Shown here piece after piece: positions 54,401 through 64,000 of a DNA stretch of 64,000 bases. The translations under genes were made by a program, and so were the position numbers. Position 1 is the first letter of the stretch, and every line of letters starts with the position of its first letter. The DNA comes from Dryas octopetala. Taxonomy: Eukaryota > Streptophyta > Magnoliopsida > Rosales > Rosaceae. The notes below the pieces were generated by a model. The model ran no database searches and had not been told where the DNA came from. It was given only the letters and a program-made list of their open reading frames with translations. Where the stretch lies: the NCBI GenBank assembly GCA_963921425.1, contig OY992839.1, forward strand, positions 20,630,910 through 20,694,909, read 5' to 3'.

Positions 54401-56802
54401 CCTGCTCATTCCGATTCCAGTTTAGTAAACATACCCTAAGATGTATTAACTCTGCCTTGGGTGATTAGTCAACTCAAAAGGTAAAACTTTGGGGGGACCT
54501 TAGCTTTCCATAATGAATGTCATTTAGAAAGGTAAATCCATGGTTCTATGCAGATTTACATGTTATGTTGGGCTGTTAAAGAACAGTTTCATGTCAGCAT
54601 GGAAGTATTATAAAATGACATAGTGTGGAGGGTAGAGATTGAGTAGTGAATGAGGGGGAAAAAAGAGAACGTAAATTTGTGTTGAAGGTTTTGACAAAAG
54701 GGGCAAAAGAAATAAAGGGGGATGCAAATGACATTGTTTCTACGGATGTGCCATATTTGTTCTTTGTTATAGAAACATGGAATTTTCCAAGATTGAGACC
54801 ATATGCTTATTTTTGGTGAATCTTATTTTTGAGTTAATACACTAAAATTCCCTATGTTAGCGTGTTGACGACTTAAAACGGTAAACCTTACATTTTCAGA
54901 AATTACAAAAGGACTACTTGAGGTTTGGTTTTGGTTTCGCAACACTCTCTCCATTGGTTCACCATCAGTCAAATGTTGACATCAGTTTTAGAAAACATTT
55001 TTTAATACCAAAATTGACCTTAAACAACAATAATAACCAAGATTAAGATATCTTACACCCAAAATAACATCTAAACACACTCTAAGAGGGTGGTGGCTCT
55101 TAGCTTTGTGAACAATTCTGTTTTTGACTAAAAAATTAGTTTGCGAAGAATGTTTTACATCGTAAGGGTATTTTAGGCTTCTACCGATTATGTCATATTT
55201 GTCAATTGACTGTTATTGGGGGTGTCTGTAATTAAGTGCGTGTAAGTCATAATTACACTAAACCTGAGGGGTGTTTGTGTAATTAAGCCTCTAGTTCCTT
55301 TAGGTGATTTCATTGTATTTTCTAGATGCTAGCCTGCAATAACTATTGTTTGCTTATTGGGTAGTTCAGAACTTTTGATGCTATATTTTTATGGTGTATA
55401 GATAAAGACAGAGAGTGGTGCGAAAGCAAAACTTGAGAAAACTGGGATATACAAGAAGTGGAAAGAACGTTCACACAATAGAGTATCTCTCAAAGGAACA
55501 ACTAGTGAAGGGAATGCTGAGGAAGCCACAGGTAATGCTCTCTTTTGCAAATTTATATTCTTTGCTCTTCTTTCTCTTAAATTTGATTGATTTTTATTTT
55601 CATAATTGTGTTGTGGTATTACACTATCCAACATTGGGTGGTGCCCAGATGTAAGGACTGCTCAAAGGATTTCTTCCAGTACTTGTGAAAGATATCAAAT
55701 GCATTATTTTATTCATAATCCTCCTCCCCCAAGTTTCTGTTTTTCTTTCTATATAAAAGAATCTCTTACTATAATAGCCTTAACACTTCATCTGATTAAA
55801 AGTTGGAGAATAGGGTCATCATGAAAAAACTTCTTTGATGTATATTTCTGAGTTATTAGTTACCTATAATGATTGGGTAAGTGCTGTTAGTGGCCTAAGC
55901 CACAGTAACTGATCATATTGCCTAGTTTTGAAAGAGAATGATGTTTCAGATAAGATATTCTTACTGAGGAAATGTCATTGGTTGCAAATTAAACCATGTT
56001 TTATTTGGTAATTGTTTGATATAATTAATAATTCCGCATTGCATTTTTCCACAAATGTTTTGCTGATTTTATACTGGGTAAAAGGATCAGTTCTGCACCA
56101 TCCTGCTTATCATAGTCCTGTTATTTATTTTCTGATAGCCTTACACCCATCTTCTTCAGTTCCCATTTTGGTTTTTTTTTTTTGGTGTTTGTTTGATGCA
56201 ATCAGATTTTTTTGTGCGGGTTTTAATCTTTGGTGCCTTTCCATGTTTGCTAGCTGCTAAAATGGGACAGGCCTTCCTGTCATAAACTTAACTGTTCAAT
56301 GAGATAAAGCTACGCACTCAATGTATAGCAAGTAGGACAGTCGATGTAAACTGTGCACTTGCTAATTTTCTGGTAATGTTGAAATATAAAAGAAATTTGT
56401 ACACATCATCCTAGTTGGTGCACTGGTGAAGGTCTATCGTCGTGCTTCCATTTTGTTATTTTTTTGTTGTTGGTTGTATTAAAGGGTACTGCAATAAAAG
56501 CTGGTTGTCTCTTTGGATGAGCTAAGAAGTCTTGATTAGATGGATGTATTATATAACTGAGCATGCATGTCTCTTTTGCAGGTAACCGTCGGTGGCAGGG
56601 GCAAAAGGGCAAATTTCGGGGAGGCGGAGGCAAGAAGCAGCACTCTGTGCCTAATGCTCATGTGCGTTCTGAAATCAAAGACTTAGAACAAGTTCGGAAG
56701 GAGAGGCAGAAGAAGGCAGACAGAATATCTTATATGAAGAGCAAAAATACTAAGGGTAAAAATTCTGGTAAAAATGGAAAAAGAGGAAAGCCAAGGAGGT
56801 AA
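42787..56802 (+). CDS. RH29: DEAD-box ATP-dependent RNA helicase 29 (DDX54/Dbp10 type)
   Basis: Eleven exons: 42787-43153, 43504-44665, 44834-44891, 45695-45799, 46860-46905, 47837-47913, 48105-48157, 48649-48730, 48813-48869, 55402-55531 and 56582-56802, giving 785 residues with every phase consistent. Motifs in order: Q motif around GYKVPTPIQ (residue 52), P-loop ARTGSGKT (70-76), [44 protein letters not shown] and [13 protein letters not shown]. The C-terminal part has [60 protein letters not shown] and a basic tail rich in Gly, Lys and Arg, all typical of plant RH29. The family acts in nucleolar pre-60S ribosome assembly. Start chosen at [16 protein letters not shown], which fits the family; an in-frame ATG at 42730 is upstream. 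Intron 9 (6.5 kb) is full of transposons. Confidence 0.95.
46431..46481 (+). repeat. (GA)n microsatellite in RH29 intron 4
   Basis: About 25 GA dinucleotides occur in the intron between exons 4 and 5. A (CT)n run also occurs at 48399-48430 in the intron between exons 7 and 8, next to a G-run at 48268-48284. Confidence 0.95.
49712..50391 (-). repeat. 3' LTR of the copia element
   Basis: 680 bases, TG to CA on the plus strand, matching 52512-53191 except for about two substitutions (near 50088 and 50246). It includes a TATTTATAG-like signal at about 50119 on the plus strand. It is the 3' LTR because gag reads on the minus strand. Confidence 0.95.
50555..52483 (-). CDS. Copia Gag-protease polyprotein fused to a reverse-transcriptase stub
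   Basis: An uninterrupted 642-residue frame. The N-terminal 200 residues form a copia Gag domain (UBN2 type: [51 protein letters not shown]). The zinc knuckle [14 protein letters not shown] (CX2CX4HX4C) lies near residue 240. The aspartic-protease region contains [12 protein letters not shown] near residue 290, followed by the GAG-pre-integrase-like segment [20 protein letters not shown]. After about residue 400 the protein becomes a Lys/Glu-rich linker. It then resumes at a fragment of reverse transcriptase ([20 protein letters not shown]) and ends. Integrase and the RT catalytic YVDD region are missing. An open frame in a deleted element suggests the Gag is still expressed or the deletion is recent. 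Confidence 0.88.
   Translation of the reverse strand: MSVMSRGGRSMDLGDLRPALKPYDGKDDFTDWQRMMKNVLVQQDLDDALLGEKPTTTSEGTWNKVLKKAKSSIEIHLTRSVRSHITEAMTAKEAWDKLESVYMGKTVSNKLFLKDELFGLRLEEGGDVADHVCKFQHCIANLDKVEEVYKDDDKTIILLRSLPSSFKHFRTTLMFGKETLKLDDVVQALQSYAKLDDLTEGTQSSQGLYAKGKEKSRGKERRGRSSKKGKSNDSDEEGGCFECGLLDHWKRDCQIWLEKKKKRDENSSNVVVDDGELLVVSSGNSTPHAWYLDSGCSFHMCANKEWFHTYEESSKGKVLLGDNSVCKIHGVGTVKVKMQDGIVRLLGNVQYIPTLKRNLISLGTLEKNGYAFKSRAGKLQVSKGLSVILKGVVQSNNLYKLSGVTVIGGAAASTKESLDVELMEHCNKGEQGHHLTKEESHQISATAKEEEATNHDCCLVSYSSKIDFKDAAREVNKDEEGLIVVKEDATIKAIKVVMKVNPVQEKANSELVEHNTRVEEFGQQQQSTKVQEQVEKKSTRQSKPKSTIKLTHKFWWEKDRGYYSVSKGNPATFKGACESKEWERRRCARLSLQRNFSWKLVPKSKENVGYEWVYGTKGEENLEAAIKIRRYKLGLSLLNLQS
52512..53191 (-). 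repeat. 5' LTR of the copia element
   Basis: 680 bases, partner of 49712-50391. On the minus strand it is followed by ATTGGTATCAGAGCCAGG, placing the tRNA primer site directly downstream of this LTR. Confidence 0.95.
53499..54437. mobile_element. MITE with AGGGYATGTTTACTAA termini, 0.94 kb
   Basis: The left end AGGGCATGTTTACTAACCAG and the reverse complement of the right end, AGGGTATGTTTACTAAACTG, match at 17 of the first 20 bases, then share GGAAT-GAAT words. It interrupts the LINE frame exactly between GRVNTS and LIQRRIP, which confirms its boundaries. It contains a 16-base G run (53597-53609 region) and simple TCATTCCGATT repeats near the right end. No coding potential. Confidence 0.82.
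54084..54236. mobile_element. Possible small MITE nested in the 53.5-54.4 kb MITE
   Basis: GGCCAAAGTTCACTTTTAG on the left pairs with the reverse complement of the right side, GGCTTAATTTCACTTTTGG. TAATTAA flanks both sides (about 54077 and 54241). Length is about 155 bases. The inverted repeat is imperfect, so the call is tentative. Confidence 0.4.
54541..55401. other. Remainder of RH29 intron 9
   Basis: AT-rich intron sequence between the LINE/MITE complex and exon 10, with no recognised gene. A stretch near 54830-55300 (AATACACTAAAATTCCC and similar) resembles degraded repeat sequence, but no paired termini were found. Confidence 0.45.
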
Positions 56803-58523
56803 AGAATTGCCCGATATGAGTCTTGTGAGTTTTTCCTTTGTTCCTTCAGTAAAAACAATTTTTAGAGCACCATATATGGGTGGGAATGGAAGTTTAGTGT
56901 AATCACTAAGAAGGAGAAAAAGAAAAAAAGAAAAGATGAAGTATTGTTATCAAGTCACTGTACTTACAAATTCAGCCAATTTTGTGCTTCTCTCAAAGGA
57001 TGGATGCTGTTGTGAATTAATTTGTTGTGTAGAAAAGTTCATTTATTTGCTTTTCAGTATTATTCTTGATCAAACTCTCAAAACTACTTGCAGTCCCAAG
57101 CTATACATGTGTCATTTTGGATGGTAACCAAACTTCACGTCGAGGGTAGTGGTTGGGTGATGGACTATAACTCGGACAAAAACTAGCTACTTAGTGGAAA
57201 CATGTTTGCAATTGCATGTATACCAGAAGGTGCAATAACATTTTTTCAAAACCAATTATCTGTAGGAAATTTTACTAGAACCAGGACCAAGTGGCTAATT
57301 AGGCACATAATAGCCTGGCCAGTGACAAATGCGTTGCGCATCAAGCTTTAGGGTTTTACAGGACAAAGTATCCCTAATGTGGTTTAGATATCCCGCAATC
57401 AATGAGGAATTCTCCTATAAACATGAAAAATGTATGGTTTAGATATCCCGTAATGAATGAGGAACTCTCCTATAAATATGTATACTCACATTCTTCCATG
57501 TTACTCCTGGTAGCAAATTTCTACTAAAAGAAGCATCATATGTGGTGCTATGAGGGAAATAGAATGTTCTTGTTTTCTATGCTGATATTATAACAAAAAA
57601 GACATTTGAGTTTTCGGTTAAGTGTTTTGGATTTAGAATTTAGTGTTTAAGATTATATTAGAAAAATAATTCAATAGAAACTTAAAACAATATAATTTTA
57701 GATATCTTGGCACACAAAATTTAAGCAAAGCATCATCCAGACCTGAGCACTTTGCAATCATCTTAATCATTGACATTTCTTGAAAATAATTACACTGATG
57801 AATCATTTTTAAACATGGTAACAGATACGTACTAACATTCCTCGGTTTTTAGGTGGCTGACCAATGTTTTAAATCTGTTAAACAATGAATTCCTTGTTGG
57901 AAATAAGGCAGACTAAAGAGATCAGGTCTATTGTACTTTTTTTTTTTTTTGGCCAGGGATCAGGTCTATTGTAATTAATTACTCAGAAACCAGATCTTTA
58001 AGTTAAATCAGCTTAATCAAATACCCTAACATATACATCGGTGGTATACCTGCGTTTGTCTCAATAAAATAACAATACAAGACAATACACAGTTTTCTCT
58101 TTTCACTTTGGAAAATAATCCAAAAATATAATCCAATTGTATTTAAACAATCAATTACTCTAATCCCTGAAGGAATTCGGCAGCTAAGAGCCCAACCCAG
58201 TGACAGCTCCCTGGAAGGCTGGAACCTTGAAAAGCAGTTGAGAATATAAAAAGCTATCTATTGCCGAATGCCTATCATAAGCGCCACTATGGGGACAGTT
58301 AAAAAAACTGTTGTGCTCCCGCGAAAAAGTGGTTTCGAGCATTTCTTTATTTCTGTGCAAACTGGAAAGGCAAGTGCAAAGTGCAAATCAGTCAGTCTGA
58401 CCATCTCTCGCCCCCACTACTCTTTCTTTCTTTCTCTCTCTTTTTCTGAGCCTTAACTTTTCACATTCTGAGCTCTGTGAGAGTTAGTGAGTCCTTTGGC
58501 AATAAGCAACTTAGCAAGAAACA
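56803..58523. other. RH29 3' UTR and DnaJ upstream region
   Basis: This 1.7-kb interval separates two co-directional genes. It contains a 55-bp-period duplication (GGTTTAGATATCCCGYAAT at 57381 and 57436). The 100 bases before the DnaJ ATG are pyrimidine-rich (TTTCTTTCTTTCTCTCTC at about 58424), as in many plant core promoters or leaders. No other gene was recognised. Confidence 0.55.
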
Positions 58524-61500
58524 ATGGTGAAAGAAACTGAGTACTACGATGTCCTCAGCGTCAGCCCCTCGGCTTCCGAAGAGGAAATTCGCAAGGCCTA
58601 TTATCTCAAGGTTCATTATTTCATATATATTCCTCCATTTTTCTGAATTTGATCAGATTGAAGTTTGATATGCTGTACATTTCAATATTTCATAATAGTT
58701 TTGCATTTATTTTTTAACTTCTTTTTAACCCTTTTCTCAGTTAATTTTGGTGCATTGGTATGATTCATATGCAAGAATGAATAAATGAATTTCAACCATT
58801 AATTCTAAATTTATAATAGATATATTTTGTTTAATGTTCTTACCTTTCTTATGACCTTAGAATGGAATTATTTGGTGGTAGATCCCGCTTGACTGATAAT
58901 GGGCTGCCTTCTTTTTGTCTATTTTGAAACATTAAGGACTGAGTGAAATGGGAATCTGATCGAGCTTCAGAAGAATATGAATATTTTGATTGCTAAATTA
59001 TTAAGAGACCTTAATCACTTTATTGATCTTTGATTACTCATACTAACACATTTTTTGAAACTTACATGTCATTTATGGGTTTATGCTTTCTTTTGTTCAA
59101 ATCTTGGTGAACTATTTAACTTTGTTTAATGAGCGTTTTTATGAACTGGGAATCTTTTTCTGTATTGAAAACTCAAGAATCTAATAGGGAGAAGCTATAT
59201 GTATTGGTGCAGGCAAGGCAAGTTCATCCAGATAAAAATCCAAACGATCCACAAGCGGCTGAAAGATTTCAGGCAAGTCCACTGCTTCTAATTCTTCTTG
59301 GTATGGTTTGTAATCAGCCCTTTTATGAATCAAAAGGAGGCTAAATAATTATTGGTTTCCACCCTTTTAATAGAATCGGAGCCATTTTTCTTTTTCTTAA
59401 GCAATAAAATCAACTCTGATTCATTGCAGCGTTGCTCTGTCATTTGTTTGCTCTGAAAATGGGTTGCTGCATTTAAGTTTCTGTGAAGACACAGGCGCTA
59501 TTATATTGTCTTATTAACTTGAGCCGTTTTATGTTGTATCACATATTTGTATGGTCTGTTACCCTTCTTTTTTTTCTTTTTTTTCTTTTTTTTCTTTTTT
59601 TTTTTGTGGGTATAAAAATCTTAATATTTGCAGGTACTAGGTGAAGCTTATCAAGTTTTGAGTGATCCAGTGCAAAGAGATGCATATGATCGAAATGGAA
59701 AGTATTGCATATCTAGGTAGAATACTTACATTTGCTTGTGCTCGTACACACACACACACACACACACTATATTGTCCTATCACAGAATTGTCACTTGAGC
59801 TCTTTATTGTGTAAAGGAAATGAAAATGTTACAGTTGGTTATAAAATTATACTTGCTTACAATCTTTGTGTCTTGCCTTTACTCATCTACACATTCTTGA
59901 CATAAATTATGGCTTCATTTGGTGTAGTTGCTTCTGACATCAGACTGAATCAACTTAACTTTGTTAAATGTAAACAGTCCAGTCCATATATGTACAGGAA
60001 AAAAAAAATTCCATAGTTGTGATTGCACAATAATAGTTAAAACAATTTGTTGTTCACAGAACTTTCTCTACATTATTTGATGTTTGCTATGTGCAACACA
60101 TTTTAAAATATTGTCGTTTGTTATGTCGTTATGAAGTCTTAATTTGTTGTGCATTAATGTTTTTACTGTGTTTTCTTGATATCCTAACAAGTCAATGTCT
60201 TTCTTTCAAGGGAAACCATGCTTGACCCCACAGCCGTCTTTGCTTTTCTTTTTGGAAGTGAATTATTTGAGGACTACATAGGACATCTAGCTGTAGCATC
60301 AATGGCTTCTTCTCAGTTAGCTGGTGAAGGTGAAAACCCTGAGAAAGTGCATGATAAATTGAAGGCAAGTAAACTCCAGAATTCATTTAAGTACCTGAGT
60401 CTTTCTCTTTACCAAAGCATGCTGTTCACTGTGCTCATGTGAATAAAATGACAAATAAATGTCTTGCTAGTTATACACAACCACAAACACACATACATAT
60501 ACATATATGGGGTGGTAGAATCGTAGCATTCTGCTCCCGTAAGGAAGCTCAAGATGAATTGATTCTACCACTCGTTGACCACTTCTCTTCTGTTTTAACT
60601 AAATTTAGTATCTTCAGACAATCTTAAGGCGTGGTGGTAGAGCACATTTGCTGGTTTTCAGATTTTCCCCCTATATGCATGATGTGTCACTAAATGACCG
60701 GACTATCAGAACTATTCCTTATCATGGTTATGAATATTGGTGGTACTCATTTGTGAATCCTATCTAGCATGACATTCAATCATGACTCAACTTATGCTTC
60801 CTTTCAAAGTATCACAATGGTTATGCTGGGTGTAACTTTAACTTAATGTTATCATTTCCTCAATTTTTCATCCTTTTATGCAACTGTAATTCTATACGTT
60901 CTATACTTCTACTTGGTCCATTTCTTTCAACCTATAACAGCATCCTTGTATGCATATCTTTAATGCAGGCTGTCCAGAAAGAAAGAGAAGAAAAGCTAGC
61001 AAAATCACTCAAAGGTTTTCTAAATCAATATGTTCAAGGTGACAAAGAGGGATTCTTACAGCATGCTGAATCTGAAGCTAGACGACTTTCTGATGCAGGT
61101 CAACTAAGTTGCATGTGGCCTATTTAAAATTCCCTTTATTTCTTACTTCATTAGTGAGCATATGAAAATGTTGCACTTATAAAGTCTACTTGTTCTTAAA
61201 TTCAGAACACAGCTTTATACCACGCCAACTGCAGTGTTTAATCTTTTCTGTAGTTCATAGCTCAAAACTTTATACCTCGTAAAATAAAAGATTCCTCGTG
61301 GTTTGAAACTTCACTTACACTTCACTTATTGACTGTATTTACCAAAGTTCCAAAAATAAAAAAAGAAGACTAAAAGAAAAAGTATATCACATTAAATAAA
61401 TAAAAAATGGGGCACGAATAGTATGGGTATTTCTTGAAATTCTGTCCTGTCTTTTCTTTACAGTAATCTGTAAAAATTATTTGGCTTCATGCTTGATATA

Positions 61501-63412
61501 AGCATAATGTATAAGAACTAGAGACTATTGATGTATCTTCATATGTCATTTTTAAAGTGATGCACTTACCTGCTTTTTTGGCTTTCTAAATCCTATCACT
61601 CTGGCTTTTATTAGGTACTGATTTCTATGCCTGTAGGTATCCACATTATTGAACCTAAAAATTTTATGATAGCAACTATGGGATGAGTTGCTGAAAATGA
61701 CAGAACTCAAACATTTGTATGCTTTGTTAAATGCAACAGACTTTGATCCTTGTAGGCATAAATTTATATAATTGTGATATGATAATATAGTAGTGCAGAC
61801 TTTATTAATTTCATCGAAAAAATGAAAAATTACTAAATGCATTACCCTGGCACTACTTGTGCATGCTACACTGTCTCAATTTTCGCACTTGCAGCCTTTG
61901 GAGTTGATATGCTACACACTATTGGCTACGTATATTCGAGGCAAGCAGCACAAGAGCTTGGAAAGAAAACCATATACCTAGGAGTACCATTTTTGGCTGA
62001 GTGGGTACGGAATAAGGGACATTTTTGGAAGTCACAGATGACTGCTGCAAAAGGTTTGCACATACATAATCGTTTAAATGAGCAGGGACTGTTCCCCTCA
62101 TTCAGTGTGTCAATATCATGTTTTCTACTTGGAAATTTAATTCCTACTTCCACCTAATTATATTTGAACAAAAAAAATTCAGGTGCTTTTCAGTTGCTGC
62201 AGCTTCAAGAAGAAATCCGTCGGCAATTCAAAATGGATGGCAGTGGCCCTGATAATGATGCTGAATCACATATACGCTCAAACAAAGGCACACTGTTGAA
62301 CTCGTTGTGGAAATTGAATGTGGTTGACATTGAAATAACGCTCATGCATGTTTGTCAAATGGTTGTGGTTTCTTTAACATCAACAATTAAGATTTCAATA
62401 TTTTGTTCACTAGAAGCTGTGCCTTCTGTTGTGAAGAATTCTGTACAATTACTGGTGATCCTTCTCATGATTCAAAATATGCTTTCAGGTGCTACACGAA
62501 AATCATGTTAGGAAAGATGAACTTAAAGCTCGTGCCCTGGCGCTAAAACTTCTTGGGAAGATATTTCAGGTGCAATGTATTACAAGTTTCTGCAAATTAG
62601 TGAGCAGAAACTGCTTGCTCTTTTCATTAAAGGATACATATATAATATGGTTTTTGTTTTTTTTGATATATCAGTAGTAGAATGATGCTCAAATATATAT
62701 GAAGTTAGAAAGGATGCTGAAAGACATGTACAATGTTAAATCAATGATATGTTCTTACATATTATGTAACTTCTAGATTTTTTTTTTTCAAAAAAATTAA
62801 CGATAGCAGTAATTTGGTGCTGAACAGATAGTTCACTCTTCAGACAAAAAGGGAAAAAAAACAAAAAAAGATATTTCACTCTGATGACCTGCTGATCACA
62901 CTACAACTTTTTCTGGTTTCAGGAGAGAAAGCAGACACGGAATGGTGGAACTTCAAGAAGGAAAAGTGCTGCTGACACAGATGATGATGATGGAAGCAGT
63001 TCTGATAGCAGTAGTGGAGAGGATTCACCACGAGCACTTTCATATAGAACTCCTTTTCTCACTCAGGCATGTTATAAGATTGAGTAATGCTAGATATACC
63101 ACATTGTTACCGCATCTCTAATATAGATGATTATTAGAGATGTTGTACCAACATGGGACAATTAGTTTAATTTTATAAGATTCTATATACCCAATGAAGT
63201 ATATTTTGAAAACATACACTAATGCCTATACTTACTTTTAAGTCTCCAAGCACATGCCTGCATGTAAATACACATAGGAAAGAAGATAATCATATGTAGC
63301 TGATGTGTTCCTTTCTTTTCTTCACTGGCAGGGTATTGGCAGACTCTTCAGATGCCTTTGCAATCCAGCGTTTGATGTTGATGACGAAGAGATTGTGTAC
63401 AAAAGCAAATGA
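58524..63412 (+). CDS. DnaJ (HSP40) co-chaperone with DnaJ-X domain
   Basis: Ten exons: 58524-58610, 59213-59272, 59634-59716, 60211-60364, 60969-61098, 61895-62053, 62183-62361, 62489-62569, 62923-63066 and 63332-63412, giving 385 residues in consistent frame. The J domain is N-terminal ([23 protein letters not shown] at residues 34-36, then [19 protein letters not shown]). The DnaJ-X domain follows ([60 protein letters not shown]). The tail has an acidic Ser/Asp run and ends [18 protein letters not shown]. It is close to plant DNAJ10-like proteins, which stimulate Hsp70 ATPase; client unknown. Introns 2, 4 and 9 have GC donors. It follows RH29 in the same direction. Confidence 0.92.
59746..59767 (+). 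repeat. (CA)n microsatellite in DnaJ intron 3
   Basis: About ten CA dinucleotides occur in the intron between exons 3 and 4. A TTTTTTCTTTT-type pyrimidine run (59565-59605) precedes exon 3. Confidence 0.85.
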
Positions 63413-64000
63413 TATGCATGATATATGTATGTACAATAGCCAGAGTTTACGGTGTGAGATGGCAAAGGATGCAAATGATGTACCAGTTATGGTTAATTAG
63501 CTTACGAAGGGTTTTGTATTCATGCCAGGGAATGGCGCAAGCCAGTGTTGTGTGTCACTGTCAATGTATCTATCCATTATTCCATTGCCATCATAATTGT
63601 GGAACAACTCCAATTTAAAATATGTTGAAGCACATTATATATAGTTAATCACAAACATTATATCGTTCACAATAATGAATTTTTCTGTGGTTTGTTATGG
63701 CCAATTGCTCTAAGAAAACAAACTAGCAATTGCTATGTATCTGATGGTGAGTGTTACCCAACAGTCAAAATGGAGGCGTCCTTCTTTGGTTGGAGTGCAA
63801 GGGCGTGCCACTAGCCGGCCACAATATGAAAATGTGTTTTTGTTTTTGACTTAGGTGCAAGGAATTAACTTTCGGATTTCGAGAAAATTTTGAGGGTTAA
63901 AAATATGGAAATTTCAAAGGAGTTAATACTATCCTTACCTGTGAGCAAATTGTTTTCATTAATCTACAAAAGTGATTTACAAGAGGTATTTATAATACAA
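63413..64000. other. DnaJ 3' UTR and downstream flank
   Basis: After the TGA at 63410-63412 the sequence is AT-rich with no further gene before the window ends. AATAAT/AATGAA signals near 63670 may serve in polyadenylation. Confidence 0.5.

Larger units (their letters stand above)
49430..54540 (-). mobile_element. LINE 3' fragment (zf-RVT region), interrupted twice
   Basis: On the minus strand the pieces read, in order: [11 protein letters not shown] (about 54500), GRVNTS then (after the MITE) [38 protein letters not shown] (about 53400) and [20 protein letters not shown] (about 53250). After the copia element comes [14 protein letters not shown] to a stop near 49598. This is the zinc-binding reverse-transcriptase C-terminal region of plant L1-type LINEs. 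Stops and frameshifts break it. The upstream endonuclease and RT core are absent or unrecognisable. It lies antisense in RH29 intron 9. Confidence 0.78.

Overview
The window is nuclear DNA of a flowering plant, almost certainly a eudicot. The evidence is small exons separated by AT-rich introns with plant splice sites, plant-specific gene families, CT/GA microsatellites, and a dense load of plant transposons (MULE, CACTA, PIF/Harbinger, hAT-like, Ty1/copia, LINE). I cannot name the species. The DnaJ/RH29 pair recalls the neighbouring Arabidopsis loci At1g77020 and At1g77030, which I remember but have not checked.

Five host genes can be assembled with frame-consistent exons. They are a RABC1-type Rab GTPase (1400-3884, +, 214 aa); a small basic, probably mitochondrial protein (6666-7717, -, 173 aa); a PP2C phosphatase (11924-18039, +, 331 aa); the DEAD-box helicase RH29 (42787-56802, +, 785 aa); and a DnaJ protein of the DnaJ-X type (58524-63412, +, 385 aa).

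Between PP2C and the intact RH29 (about 18-42.7 kb) lies a segmental duplication remodelled by transposons. A block running from PP2C intron 7 to RH29 intron 3 was duplicated, and one fusion point is readable at 35607-35610. This left two broken RH29 copies (A at 26.6 kb, B at 27.8-35.6 kb), an orphan copy of the PP2C 3' region (35.6-37.3 kb) and one complete RH29. Because the copies are paralogous, the empty insertion site of several transposons can be read in the same window.

Transposon layout: a MULE-like element (4.5-5.9 kb); a broken Harbinger with a SANT-type gene, cut by a copia 3' end and LTR (8.5-11.6 kb); a 5.4 kb MULE carrying a decayed FAR1/MULE/SWIM/OTU transposase and an antisense plant-mobile-domain fragment (21.1-26.5 kb); a 6.2 kb CACTA with an intact TNPA-like gene but no TNPD (28.2-34.4 kb); a Harbinger MITE (37.3-38.1 kb); two nested small MULEs (38.8-40.4 kb); a composite repeat insertion just upstream of RH29 (41.3-42.6 kb); and, in RH29 intron 9, a LINE fragment that received a young non-autonomous copia with an intact gag and a MITE.

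The most striking unexplained structure is an array of 22-bp palindromes (8-bp arm, 6-bp loop, 8-bp arm). They repeat every 33 bp inside the large MULE (nine copies in three triplets, 21536-21858) and again, in exact 33-bp register, inside an otherwise different small MULE (five copies, 39981-40134). A second oddity is that 4 of 33 reconstructed introns use GC donors, three of them in the DnaJ gene.
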